From contig CAVOZC010000001.1 in NCBI GenBank assembly GCA_963700865.1, positions 62,001-126,000 on the forward strand: 64,000 bases of DNA, in the 5' to 3' direction. The notes under the pieces are model-generated. The model was not told the DNA's origin, ran no database searches, and was given only the letters and a program-made list of their open reading frames with translations. Made by a program: the position numbers and the translations under genes. Of this stretch, positions 10,125 through 18,107 are shown piece by piece. Within the stretch, counting starts at the first letter, position 1. Each line of letters opens with the position of its first letter. Source of the DNA: CAVOGJ01 sp963700865. GTDB taxonomy: Bacteria; Planctomycetota; Planctomycetia; Pirellulales; Pirellulaceae.

Positions 10125-11086
10125 TCAGTGTGGGACTGCTCCTGGCCTGCGGCCTGCTGCTGAGTGCCTTTTTCAGTGGCAGCGAGACCGGTTTGTACCG
10201 CGTCACGCGGATTCGCCTGGCGCTGGACGGCATGAGCGGCGACCCAGTCTCCAAGGGCCTGCTGTGGCTGGTCAACAACCCTGCGATCTTTGTCGCCACG
10301 ACCTTGATCGGCAATAATCTTGCAAATTACCTGGTCTCCTTCTCGATTGTGATGGCGACCCAGATAGCCTTCCGGGGACACCATACCGTGGCCGAGGTGA
10401 TGGCTCCGATCGTGATGACTCCCATCGTTTTTGTGTACGGAGAATTACTTCCCAAAAATCTCTTTTATCTGGCTCCCAACCGACTCATGCGGCTGAGCGG
10501 CCCTCTACTATTGATCGCCAGCGTCCTCTTTTCCCCGATCACCGCCATACTGTGGGGCTTGGGCCGCATGATCCAACGCTTCGTGGGCGAATCTCCCGTC
10601 ATGGTACGGATGCAGTTAGCCCGCAAGGAGTTGCAGAAACTGCTCGAGGAAGGGCATCAAGTCGGCATTCTGACTCCGTTGCAAAGCCGCATGTCGCAGG
10701 CGGTCATCGATTACGGGAACGAAACCATCGGCAAGTATGGAACGCCGATCAGCCGCATGTCTTCCGTGAGGACCGCTGATAGTCTGTCTCATTTGCTCCG
10801 CACGGCACGACGACAACACGCGGCGGAACTGCTCGTCTTCGCCGAAGACCGTCGCACGCTGGCAGGTTATGTGAAGGTCATCGACCTTCATCTATGTGAA
10901 GGGAGTGCCTGGCAGCAACGCATTCGACCCTTGCGGAGCATGCCCCGTACGGATCATCTCATCGCGGCCATGATGATAATGCAGGCCCACCAGGAGCCGT
11001 TGGCCAAGATCGTCACCAGCCAGGGCAGCCCGATCGGCATCCTGAAGCTGGAAAAGATTTTGGAGCCCCTGCTGGGGAGCCGCTGA
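10121..11086 (+). CDS. Second CorC/CNNM-like DUF21-CBS membrane protein
   Basis: This 321-aa paralogue of the preceding gene starts at ATG 10121, overlapping the upstream stop in an ATGA junction, so the two are translated together. DUF21 features are visible: SAFFSGSETGLYRVTRIRLA, NPAIFVATTLIGNNLANYL, FVYGELLPKNLFYL. A CBS region follows (TPISRMSSVRTADSLSHLL, ELLVFAEDRRTLAGYVKVID, SQGSPIGILKLEKIL). It lacks the C-terminal CorC_HlyC domain seen in its partner. Tandem DUF21 pairs are common in bacteria and may work as heterodimers in Mg2+ or other divalent-cation homeostasis (inference). The gene converges with the serine hydrolase at 11109. Confidence 0.88.
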   Translation: MISVGLLLACGLLLSAFFSGSETGLYRVTRIRLALDGMSGDPVSKGLLWLVNNPAIFVATTLIGNNLANYLVSFSIVMATQIAFRGHHTVAEVMAPIVMTPIVFVYGELLPKNLFYLAPNRLMRLSGPLLLIASVLFSPITAILWGLGRMIQRFVGESPVMVRMQLARKELQKLLEEGHQVGILTPLQSRMSQAVIDYGNETIGKYGTPISRMSSVRTADSLSHLLRTARRQHAAELLVFAEDRRTLAGYVKVIDLHLCEGSAWQQRIRPLRSMPRTDHLIAAMMIMQAHQEPLAKIVTSQGSPIGILKLEKILEPLLGSR

Positions 11087-11108
11087 TGGCATGGTTCGAC
11101 GGCCCGCC

Positions 11109-12995
11109 TTATTCGGCGACCCGCGTGACCGCCAACTCGCCGCCACCCTGAAAATGGGTGCCCCCGATGACGTGGCCGGCATCGTTCCGTGCGAATTTGA
11201 TGCGCGCCTGCACGACACGCCATTCAAAGCTGTCGTCGCTGACCGGAAAGACCTTGAATTTTGGCTGGCCCGTCATTTGGGCGAATAACTGTTCGCCTTC
11301 TCGGGAAACGGTCAGCCGTCCCAGTCCTGGATATTGATAAACACCCACAAATGCGTCTAACTCGGCCGCGGTCAGTTGCAAGGTGTCCTCGTCCGGCAGG
11401 CGTGCGGCATCAAAAGTGCGGCCGCCCTGATGATGGGTCACATGCGTCACATGTCCTTGATCGTCGAGGGCAAAGTCAATCTGGGCATCGACAACCTTGT
11501 AGAAAAAATGAGTTTCATCGAGTGGAAAGATGGCAAAACGATCCTGCCCCGACAGTTGCGCATACAACTGGTCATCCTCACGGGTGACGGTGAGAACACT
11601 CTGGCCATAATCATAGCGCCCCAAGTAAGCGTCCAACGCGGCAACGTCCACTTGGGCCACGCGTCTCGCCGGCTGGGGCTGCATTTCCTCCCAGAGCGCT
11701 GCCTGTGCCAACTCGGTGGCGATCCGACCTGGCTGCAGCGCTGGTGCCGACGGGGACGCATTGACCAGCACGACCACCGTCAATTTCTGGTCGGGAAATC
11801 GTGACAGATGCGACTGGTAACCATCGAGTCCCCCGTTGTGGGAGATCGTTTTCAGTCCTCGCGTACTCCCCATGGCCCATCCGTACCCATAACTCGTGGA
11901 TGATCCATCTGCCAGTTTTTCGGGTGTCCAGGCCGCCTGCCGCGAGCCGTCCGTGAGGATCCGCCCCTCGAAGAGGCCTGCGTTCCATTTTTGGAGGTCA
12001 CCGACGGTCGAATACAGCGCCCCCGCTCCGCCGGCCCACGACATATCCCAATTCTTGGCGTTGTGGTATTTGCCGTCACGATAGCTGTAGCCTTTCGAAT
12101 CGTGGGGTGGGGCCGCCGCCCGGCTGTAGACGCCGGTCGCCTGCATTGCCAACGGAGCGAAGAACTGAGACTTGAGAAAATCGCCGTACGACTGCTGCGA
12201 CGCCAGTTCGACAATCCTCCCTAAGATGAAATAACCCGAGTTGCAATACGACCATTTCTGCCCCGGTTCGAAGTCGCACGCATCCTCCTGAATCAATTTC
12301 AACAGCGCATCGGTCTTCACGGGGAACATGACGCGGAATGCGAAGTCGGGTCGAGCCGTATAGCTGTGCAGGCCCGACGTGTGCGTCAGTAGATGGTGCA
12401 GCGTGATCTGATCACTGTGGGGCATGTCGGGCAGATACTTGTCGAGTCGGTCGGTCACGCTTAACTTTCCCAACTCCTGCAAACGGAGAATGGCGGCCGC
12501 GGTGAATTGCTTGGTCACCGAACCGATGCGAAATTGGGTCGCCGGCGTGATGGCCGTGGCTCGCGAGACATCGGCCAGACCGAAGCCGACTTCTACCAGG
12601 ATTTCGCCGTTCCGAGACACCAGGAACGCGACGCCCGGCGAGTCAGGCTGGACCGACTCGTCACCCAGTTGTTTCGCCAGGGCTGCCAGGTCTGGCATGG
12701 CGACCGAGGTATCCGCTCCGCGATTCGCCAGCAAATCGGCCAATTCCACGTGCCCCGCCAGCCGCGCCGCGTTCCACGCCGTCAGGCCGGATGCCAACGG
12801 GCGGTTGACGTCGCACCCGTCGTCAAGCAGAGCCTCGATTTCCTCGAAATCGCCCCGCTTCGCGGCACCGACCAGCGGCTCGGCGTTATCGATCGCTTCG
12901 GCAACCACGGTCTGGCCCGCGGCCGCGAAGGGGGCAACCAGGGCGAGCAACAGCATGGCTAGGCAGCGATATCCGCGGCGGTTGAGCAGTACCAT
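11109..12995 (-). CDS. Exported ankyrin-serine beta-lactamase-like hydrolase with duplicated C-terminal domain
   Basis: The 628-aa product has a signal peptide (RCLAMLLLALVAPFAAAGQ) and two ankyrin-type repeats (residues about 38-95: PLVGAAKRGDFEEIEALLDD, SGLTAWNAARLAGHVELADL). A class C beta-lactamase/DD-peptidase domain follows with catalytic SVTK (Ser159, Lys162), YCN (Tyr250-Asn252) and an HNGG box. The last about 190 residues are two tandem copies of a small beta-rich domain (compare TVTREDDQLYAQLSGQDRFAIFP with TVSREGEQLFAQMTGQPKFKVFP). The family contains esterases, D-aminopeptidases and penicillin-binding-like enzymes; the substrate is unknown. It lies downstream of larE on the same strand. 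Confidence 0.9.
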   Translation of the reverse strand: MVLLNRRGYRCLAMLLLALVAPFAAAGQTVVAEAIDNAEPLVGAAKRGDFEEIEALLDDGCDVNRPLASGLTAWNAARLAGHVELADLLANRGADTSVAMPDLAALAKQLGDESVQPDSPGVAFLVSRNGEILVEVGFGLADVSRATAITPATQFRIGSVTKQFTAAAILRLQELGKLSVTDRLDKYLPDMPHSDQITLHHLLTHTSGLHSYTARPDFAFRVMFPVKTDALLKLIQEDACDFEPGQKWSYCNSGYFILGRIVELASQQSYGDFLKSQFFAPLAMQATGVYSRAAAPPHDSKGYSYRDGKYHNAKNWDMSWAGGAGALYSTVGDLQKWNAGLFEGRILTDGSRQAAWTPEKLADGSSTSYGYGWAMGSTRGLKTISHNGGLDGYQSHLSRFPDQKLTVVVLVNASPSAPALQPGRIATELAQAALWEEMQPQPARRVAQVDVAALDAYLGRYDYGQSVLTVTREDDQLYAQLSGQDRFAIFPLDETHFFYKVVDAQIDFALDDQGHVTHVTHHQGGRTFDAARLPDEDTLQLTAAELDAFVGVYQYPGLGRLTVSREGEQLFAQMTGQPKFKVFPVSDDSFEWRVVQARIKFARNDAGHVIGGTHFQGGGELAVTRVAE

Positions 12996-13040
12996 ATGGG
13001 CTCCTTGCCGGGCGTGATGTCGGAAGCGACATCACACCGG

Positions 13041-13880
13041 CTATTCCAACAGGTCGTTTTGCCGAGGAAGATCGATCTGCACGAGCTGATTCAGATTGCC
13101 CGAACGGAAACCTTCGATGTCGACGGTCACGAAGCGAAAACCAATCTCCTTGAATCTCTGCACGATGCGTCCCAGCCCCATGTCCGTGAGCGTCGCCAAC
13201 CGATCTACCGGGACTTCGATCCGCGCCAGGTCCCCACGATGATAGCGGACGCGGACGATGCTCAAGCCCGACTCGCGGAGGAATTGCTCGGCCGCATCGA
13301 TCATCCGCAGCCGTTCGGGCGTGACCTCTTCCCCGTAAGCGACCCGACTGGAAAGGCACGGGGAAGCCGGTTTTTCCCAGACCGGCAGTCCCCACCACCG
13401 GGCGACGGCCCGCACGTCCGCCTTGGTATAGCCGCATTCGATAAGCGGGCTGAGTACGGCAAAGTCGCGGGCCGCCTGCATGCCCGGTCGATAATCGCCC
13501 CGGTCATCCAGATTGGCCCCGTTGAGGATGACAGCCGCGCCCCAAGACGCGGCCACCTCCACCAATTGCCCGTATAGTTCGGTCTTGCAATGGAAACATC
13601 GATCGGCCGCGTTGGCGGTGTAGCTGGGATTGATGAACTCGCTCGTTCGTACGACGCGATGCGGGATCCCGATCGTGGCGGCGGTGGCCTGCGCCTGCTC
13701 CAACTCACCCGCAGCCAAACTGTCGCTCACGCCCGTCACCGCTAACGCACGGTCACCGAGCGCGGACCATGCGGCTTGGGCGACAACCGCGCTGTCGACG
13801 CCGCCCGAATAGGCCACAAGGCAGGCTTCGAATTGGCCCAGATAGGCGACCAGCGCTGCAGATTTTTGGGATGCGTCCAC
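13041..13880 (-). CDS. larE: ATP-dependent sacrificial sulfur transferase LarE
   Basis: This 279-aa PP-loop ATPase has SGGVDS at residues 25-30 and the cysteine of the family motif PCLSSR at Cys175, which corresponds to the sacrificial Cys176 of Lactiplantibacillus LarE. A CFHCK motif lies near residues 95-99. LarE adenylates and sulfurates pyridinium-3,5-biscarboxylic acid mononucleotide to build the nickel-pincer cofactor of lactate racemase and related enzymes. LarA, LarB and LarC are not in this window, so the user of the cofactor must be encoded elsewhere. Length and motifs match the family well. It lies between a DUF4912 gene and the serine hydrolase, all on the minus strand. Confidence 0.93.
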   Translation of the reverse strand: MDASQKSAALVAYLGQFEACLVAYSGGVDSAVVAQAAWSALGDRALAVTGVSDSLAAGELEQAQATAATIGIPHRVVRTSEFINPSYTANAADRCFHCKTELYGQLVEVAASWGAAVILNGANLDDRGDYRPGMQAARDFAVLSPLIECGYTKADVRAVARWWGLPVWEKPASPCLSSRVAYGEEVTPERLRMIDAAEQFLRESGLSIVRVRYHRGDLARIEVPVDRLATLTDMGLGRIVQRFKEIGFRFVTVDIEGFRSGNLNQLVQIDLPRQNDLLE

Positions 13881-13961
13881 TGTTGATTCCCGCGACCGAC
13901 CAAAGCCTCGCTGGCAAACGCCAAGGGCCGCAGTCTAACAGTGATCGACTGGCCACAACAA

Positions 13962-15080
13962 TCAGTGACCCGGCTCGCGGACGACAGGCTCCATTTCCTT
14001 CGTGTTTCGCTCCACCGCCAGGACGATGGTCCGCTCCTCAACCCCGTCCCCACGGCCGGCCACAATGGGGATCACCTGTCGCTTGTCGGGCATGGGAAGG
14101 CGGGCGGTAAAGCTGCCGTCGGCGGAGAGTCGTACGGGCTCGCCACCCATCGTGACAAACGCGTCGGGATCGGCAATCCCAAAGACGATCATTTCGGCGT
14201 CGACCTGAAAGTTCATCGGCTTCAGCTCGCCGAGGACGGCTTCGGCCCCGTTGCTAAAGCGAGTCATCATGGGGGAACCCATGGGACGCTGCAGGCGCTC
14301 CTCGAACAGCGCCTGCAAATCGCCGGTAGCGGCGTGCCCCAGCCCGCCGCTCATGGCAAAAATGCGGTCGGAATCCTCCGCCACCGGCGCCCAGTTCTGG
14401 TCCAGCATCTCCGCTCCCCGCGCGGGAGGCGTTGTAATGACATTGCTGCGAGCCAGCGCGTAAAAACGATGGTCCGCGGTCATGTAGCCGATATCGACGC
14501 GAAACGTACGCGGCGGCTCGTCCACGTCGATGTACCAATTGCAAACCCCGCCATGGATATCGATGACACGCACGACTTCTTCCGAAGTCGTCTCCATCGC
14601 GCCCCGAATGACACGAACCAACTGCAACACCGGACGAGCCGCATGCCACTTTTCCGACAAAGCCACGCGTGCCCGTTCAATACTCCGCTCGGTCAACTCC
14701 CAACAGGCGTGCAGCCAGAAGGGATCGCGGACCATCAGCACCACCCGGTCGTGATCCGGCCGGGCATCGCCTTCCACGTCCGCGGCATGCCGAGCCGCCA
14801 AGTCCTTGCGTTGCTCTCGCTCGGCGTGAGCCGCCTTGATCTTGCGGAGAATGCGGGGGTCTTTGGGTTTGGAGGGAGTGCGGCGATTGGGCGCTGGTGA
14901 TTTACCGGCCGCCGACGCCGGGCGGGCTGACGGCGGCTTCTTCGCACCACGATGGACCTTGAGGAGCGCCTTGATGAGTTCCTCTTTTCGCATGGCATGC
15001 CAGCCGGCAATACCCCGCTGCTTGGCCATTTGGGCCAGGTCTTTTTGTTTGTAAACACTTAGGGCGTTGGCGGTCAGCAA
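13962..15080 (-). CDS. Rho-N domain plus DUF4912 protein
   Basis: The chosen start is TTG 15080, because a GGAG sequence lies 8 nt upstream and the following LLTANALSVYKQKDLAQMAK begins the recognisable domain; longer readings from 15206 look non-coding. Residues about 10-50 (YKQKDLAQMAKQRGIAGWHA, KEELIKAL) form a Rho-termination-factor N-terminal (SAP-like) helical domain. A basic proline/lysine linker follows, then a DUF4912 domain (VVLMVRDPFWLHACWELTER and WYIDVDEPPRTFRVDIGY, DFYALARS-like ending). DUF4912 proteins are of unknown function; the combination suggests nucleic-acid contact. About 372 aa. It is divergently placed with respect to the ATP synthase operon. Confidence 0.8.
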   Translation of the reverse strand: MLTANALSVYKQKDLAQMAKQRGIAGWHAMRKEELIKALLKVHRGAKKPPSARPASAAGKSPAPNRRTPSKPKDPRILRKIKAAHAEREQRKDLAARHAADVEGDARPDHDRVVLMVRDPFWLHACWELTERSIERARVALSEKWHAARPVLQLVRVIRGAMETTSEEVVRVIDIHGGVCNWYIDVDEPPRTFRVDIGYMTADHRFYALARSNVITTPPARGAEMLDQNWAPVAEDSDRIFAMSGGLGHAATGDLQALFEERLQRPMGSPMMTRFSNGAEAVLGELKPMNFQVDAEMIVFGIADPDAFVTMGGEPVRLSADGSFTARLPMPDKRQVIPIVAGRGDGVEERTIVLAVERNTKEMEPVVREPGH

Positions 15081-15469
15081 GGGGAAGTCTCCGGGGGTGC
15101 ATCGGGATGGGCTGCCCTGGGGCAGACAACCATCCCTCTCATAGGGGCTCCTCCGTGACCGAATATTCTTCGACGGTCCCATCCGCTGCCGCGAAATGCC
15201 GCCCATCCGTCGTCGGACGACCTGTTCCCTGCGGGGTTGGGACTCGCGCGGCTCCCGCTCGCCTCTCCGACCCGCGGTCGGTTGCCTGCGACGGGGCGGC
15301 GACGCCTGTTTCGCCTGACTCCGAGATCTACCAGTGTAATTTTTACCTGCAAAACAATCAACAAAATGCTTCTCTCTCTCTGCCCATGGCGAACGCGGTG
15401 GAACGGGGTAAGGCCTCCCAAACCGCCTGTTCGCCGACTTTTTTGCGTCCAGAATGCGCCAGGGGGCTA

Positions 15470-15489
15470 TTTGTGAAAAAAATCACAAA
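15470..15489. promoter_or_regulatory. Perfect CRP/FNR-type palindrome upstream of the atp promoter
   Basis: The sequence reads TTTGTGA-N6-TCACAAA with the spacer all A, a perfect 7+7 inverted repeat containing TGTGA-N6-TCACA, the classical CRP-family half sites. Its centre (15479.5) lies about 62 bases upstream of the predicted start of transcription (about 15542), matching the spacing of class I CRP activation sites. That a CRP/FNR-family regulator binds here is inference from sequence and position. Confidence 0.6.
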
Positions 15490-15506
15490 GTTAGCGTGGG
15501 GGCATG

Positions 15507-15535
15507 TTGACCCCGATTTCCGGGTGGATTAGATT
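15507..15535 (+). promoter_or_regulatory. Predicted sigma70-type promoter of the atp operon
   Basis: The -35 box TTGACC (15507-15512) and -10 box TAGATT (15530-15535) are separated by exactly 17 bases. The predicted start of transcription is near 15542, about 134 bases before the first gene (GTG 15676). Confidence 0.55.
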
Positions 15536-15558
15536 TACCGCCACCGGTGGCGATAAAC
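15535..15558. promoter_or_regulatory. Palindrome overlapping the predicted atp transcription start
   Basis: The sequence is a 14-bp perfect palindrome CGCCACCGGTGGCG (15539-15552), extended by TTTA/TAAA arms to an imperfect 24-bp palindrome. It begins where the -10 box ends, so it could be a repressor operator or a 5'-UTR hairpin. The following bases contain two near-repeats (gATAAACG and cATAAACG). Confidence 0.45.
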
Positions 15559-15675
15559 GTTTGTCATAAACGATTTACGTCGAACCTCACCCTGGTGTAC
15601 CGAGCCCCGCTGGCGGGCTGAAGAAGCCCCAAACCGTGGCTGTGCTTTCACTTACGGTTAGCCGCCGAGGTATCC

Positions 15676-15906
15676 GTGGGAGATTCCAGCGAGCCTCGTT
15701 CGCCCATCGGGCTCGCCATGGAGTGGGTGGCCCGGATCACGGCCGTGGCCATGGTGATGGTGCTGCCCGGGGTCGCCGGAGGTTGGCTCGATCACCGCTG
15801 GGGGACCCGTTGGTGCGGGCCGCTGGGCTTCGCCGTCGGTTTGGTGGGTGGAATGGTGAGCCTCATTGGCATGACGAAGCGACCGGGTCGCTCGTCGCAG
15901 AAGTAA
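15676..15906 (+). CDS. atpZ: AtpZ-like small membrane subunit of the F-ATPase operon
   Basis: This 76-aa protein with two hydrophobic segments (about ITAVAMVMVLPGVAGGWL and GPLGFAVGLVGGMVSLIGM) resembles the AtpZ/AtpQ family of small membrane proteins encoded at the front of many ATP synthase operons; these are suggested to help with Mg2+ or assembly of the c-ring. It starts at GTG 15676. Twenty bases separate it from the next gene. The assignment rests on size, the GGWLDHRWG segment typical of the family and operon position. Confidence 0.75.
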   Translation: MGDSSEPRSPIGLAMEWVARITAVAMVMVLPGVAGGWLDHRWGTRWCGPLGFAVGLVGGMVSLIGMTKRPGRSSQK

Positions 15907-15926
15907 AGGAAGACGGCGTTCGCAAC

Positions 15927-16355
15927 ATGGGCGATACCGTTGACAATGCGAAGCACCGCGTGGCGCCCGTTTGGGTTCGCCAGGGGCTCGTGCTCGCGCT
16001 CCCCGTGCTGGCGATGTTTCCCTTTGTGGCTTGGTATCTGTATGAGCAGTCGGGAGGGATGGGCTTGTTAGCCGCGGCGGTGGCGGGAGCGATTTGTCTG
16101 GCGGCGGGCATCTTGGCACTCGCGGTCACCGATGTCTCGCGGGACCTGGGCAATCCGCTGGCCGGCTTGCTAGGCTCGATCCTGATCCGCACCATGTTGC
16201 CGCTCTTTGCCGGCGTGGCGATCCACACTTCGGCGGGCCCGTTGGCGGCGGCAGGGACGTTTGGCGCCATCCTGGTGTTCTACCTGGTCACGTTGGCGGC
16301 CGAGACGATGATTGTGGCCAGCTCCTTGGGGCGGGAAAGGTCAAAGGCGGCATAA
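15927..16355 (+). CDS. atpI: AtpI-like membrane protein of the F-ATPase operon
   Basis: This 142-aa protein starting at ATG 15927 has four predicted membrane helices (GLVLALPVLAMFPFVAWYLY; LLAAAVAGAICLAAGILAL; GSILIRTMLPLFAGVAI; GTFGAILVFYLVTLAAETM). Size, topology and position just before atpB fit the AtpI/AtpR-type assembly factor that assists c-ring formation. It is less conserved than the other subunits, so the name is based mainly on context. Its TAA is two bases from the atpB ATG. The reading frame extends upstream to 15636 but the preceding codons overlap atpZ and look non-coding. Confidence 0.7.
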   Translation: MGDTVDNAKHRVAPVWVRQGLVLALPVLAMFPFVAWYLYEQSGGMGLLAAAVAGAICLAAGILALAVTDVSRDLGNPLAGLLGSILIRTMLPLFAGVAIHTSAGPLAAAGTFGAILVFYLVTLAAETMIVASSLGRERSKAA

Positions 16356-16357
16356 AC

Positions 16358-17698
16358 ATGTCTTCAGCGGTACTGCACATCAAAGACAGCTACTTCTTCG
16401 AAGTCCCCAAGATGTTGTGGCGTTCGGCCCGCACGGAGCGCCGGGGTGCGGACGGCTTTCCTGATTTCTGGGTCGCCTTGGATGAGGACTACCTGCTTTG
16501 GGAAGCGCCCCGTTTTGTTTCGGCCTTGCAAGCCGAGGGGATACAGCTTCCGCAAGAATTCTCGGTCGATCGCTATCGCGACTGGCTTCACGCCGGTCAC
16601 GCCAATGCCGGCAAGCCATTCCAGAGCTATGTGGCCCAGTCATCCTGGTTCGTTGAGAAACTCAACGAGCTGGCGGCCGCCAAGGCGACGATCAAGGATC
16701 GGGACGCCTCGCCCGATGCGACGTCCGCGGCCCGGGTGAAGGTAGAGGAACTCAACCAGTGGTTGACCAATTGGCAGCAAGCCCAGTCCGAGGCGCGGGA
16801 CGTGGCCTTGTACGACCAGCAGGCGGCTCCTTGGTCGCAAGCGAAAATCGACGGTTACAACCGGGCGCTCGACGGAAAAATCTTGATTCCTCAGCCTTTC
16901 GGTGAGTTGCGAAATCTGCACGAAGCCGGCTCGACGCTCATTCCTTCGTCGGTCGATCCCCAACAACCGGTATATGACCGTGGTCTGTGCATTTCCCGCT
17001 ACATGGTGGTGCAACTGGCAGTCGTGCTCATCATGGCCTGGCTGTTCATTCGGCTGGCCAATCGCATGTCAAAATCCAACCGGCCCCAGGGACGGGTCTG
17101 GAACGCGCTCGAAGCCGTGCTGACCTTTTTACGGGACGAGATTGCCCGGCCCGCGATCGGAAAGAAAGAGGGAGATCGCTACGTTCCTCTGCTGTGGTCG
17201 GTATTCTGGTTTGTGCTGTTGATGAATTTGATGGGCATGGTCCCTTGGGTGGGTGCACCCACCAGTGCCTTCGCGGTGACGGCGGGCCTGGCGGCGGTCA
17301 CTTTGCTGACGGGCATCATTATGGGTTCGATCAAGTTTGGCCCGATTGGTTTCTGGACGAATCAGATCCCCGGCATGGATTTGCATTGGGCGATCGGGCT
17401 CGTCATCAAGCCAATGTTGTGGGCCATTGAGGTATTGGGATTATTCATCAAGCACGGCGTGCTTGCCGTCCGGTTGCTGGCGAACATGGTGGCCGGTCAC
17501 ATCGTGCTCTTGGGAATTATGGGGATTGCCTTCAGCTTGGAGGCGGCTGCGGGGGATTTCTGGTGGTTGGCGGCACCGATTTCGGTGATTGGTTCCACCT
17601 TGTTCAGCGTACTTGAGTTGTTGGTCGCGTTTTTACAGGCGTACATTTTCACGTTTCTTTCAGCGCTCTTCATCGGTGCGGCCGTACACCACCATTAG
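16358..17698 (+). CDS. atpB: F-type ATP synthase subunit a, with long N-terminal extension
   Basis: ATG 16358 gives 446 aa. The C-terminal part is a canonical subunit a: membrane helices from residue about 215, the VLAVRLLANMVAGH helix with the essential arginine at Arg372, and the final helix pair ending FTFLSALFIGAAVHHH. Subunit a forms the proton half-channels next to the c-ring. Unusually, about 215 residues precede the first membrane helix, against about 40 in E. coli; this region is soluble, acidic and helical (DYLLWEAPRFVSALQAEG, VEELNQWLTNWQQAQSEARD) and has no recognisable domain. It starts immediately after the atpI-like gene. Confidence 0.93.
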   Translation: MSSAVLHIKDSYFFEVPKMLWRSARTERRGADGFPDFWVALDEDYLLWEAPRFVSALQAEGIQLPQEFSVDRYRDWLHAGHANAGKPFQSYVAQSSWFVEKLNELAAAKATIKDRDASPDATSAARVKVEELNQWLTNWQQAQSEARDVALYDQQAAPWSQAKIDGYNRALDGKILIPQPFGELRNLHEAGSTLIPSSVDPQQPVYDRGLCISRYMVVQLAVVLIMAWLFIRLANRMSKSNRPQGRVWNALEAVLTFLRDEIARPAIGKKEGDRYVPLLWSVFWFVLLMNLMGMVPWVGAPTSAFAVTAGLAAVTLLTGIIMGSIKFGPIGFWTNQIPGMDLHWAIGLVIKPMLWAIEVLGLFIKHGVLAVRLLANMVAGHIVLLGIMGIAFSLEAAAGDFWWLAAPISVIGSTLFSVLELLVAFLQAYIFTFLSALFIGAAVHHH

Positions 17699-17736
17699 CG
17701 GCCTTGGTGGAGAGAGCACGGGAAATCACTTTGTTA

Positions 17737-17742
17737 CAGGAG
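17737..17742 (+). promoter_or_regulatory. Strong ribosome binding site of atpE
   Basis: CAGGAG at 17737-17742 lies 9 bases before GTG 17752. It supports the GTG start and high translation expected for the multicopy c subunit. Confidence 0.6.
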
Positions 17743-17751
17743 TCTGGTTAG

Positions 17752-18048
17752 GTGAGTAAGCTCGCAAAATTAACGTCATTCGCTATTGTGGCCGTCTTGG
17801 CCGTGGCTGGTACTGCCTGTGCTCAGGAGGCCGAAGCGGTCGTACCGTTGATCGACTTTTCCAAGTTCTTCGGCGTGGGCCTGACCGTCGTGGGTGCGTC
17901 CTTCGGCATCGGCAAACTGGCCAGTGCCGCCTTGGACGGGATGGCTCGTCAGCCCGAGGCTGCCGGCAACATTCAGACCGCCATGATTATCGCGGCGGCT
18001 CTGATTGAAGGTTTCACCTTCTTCGCACTCTTTATCTGCTTTAGTTAG
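17752..18048 (+). CDS. atpE: F-type ATP synthase subunit c with N-terminal leader
   Basis: The 98-aa product has a cleavable-looking leader (SFAIVAVLAVAGTACAQEAE) followed by the two-helix hairpin of subunit c. The polar loop is ARQPEA, and the ion-binding carboxylate is Glu86 in AALIEGFTFF. The position equivalent to the Na+-ligating Gln of sodium c subunits is hydrophobic, and the residue after Glu86 is Gly rather than Ser/Thr, so proton coupling is expected. It starts at GTG 17752 behind a strong Shine-Dalgarno. Confidence 0.93.
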   Translation: MSKLAKLTSFAIVAVLAVAGTACAQEAEAVVPLIDFSKFFGVGLTVVGASFGIGKLASAALDGMARQPEAAGNIQTAMIIAAALIEGFTFFALFICFS

Positions 18049-18107
18049 GAAACGCGGCTGCCGGCCATGGTCGATGTCGCGGGCCAAGCGGATTTCTTCA
18101 GGGAGAT

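Larger units (their letters stand above)
15081..15675. other. Intergenic regulatory region between DUF4912 gene and atp operon
   Basis: There are 595 bases without a convincing gene; open frames here have unusual composition and no family resemblance. The right half holds a CRP/FNR-like palindrome, a sigma70-like promoter and a second palindrome, annotated separately, all pointing to control of the ATP synthase operon. The left half may hold the promoter of the divergent DUF4912 gene, for which I see no clear elements. Confidence 0.6.

Noticed and set aside
17752..18048. Sodium-specific c subunit
   Set aside because: The Na+-ligating Gln and Ser/Thr positions are not conserved, so a proton c-ring is more likely.
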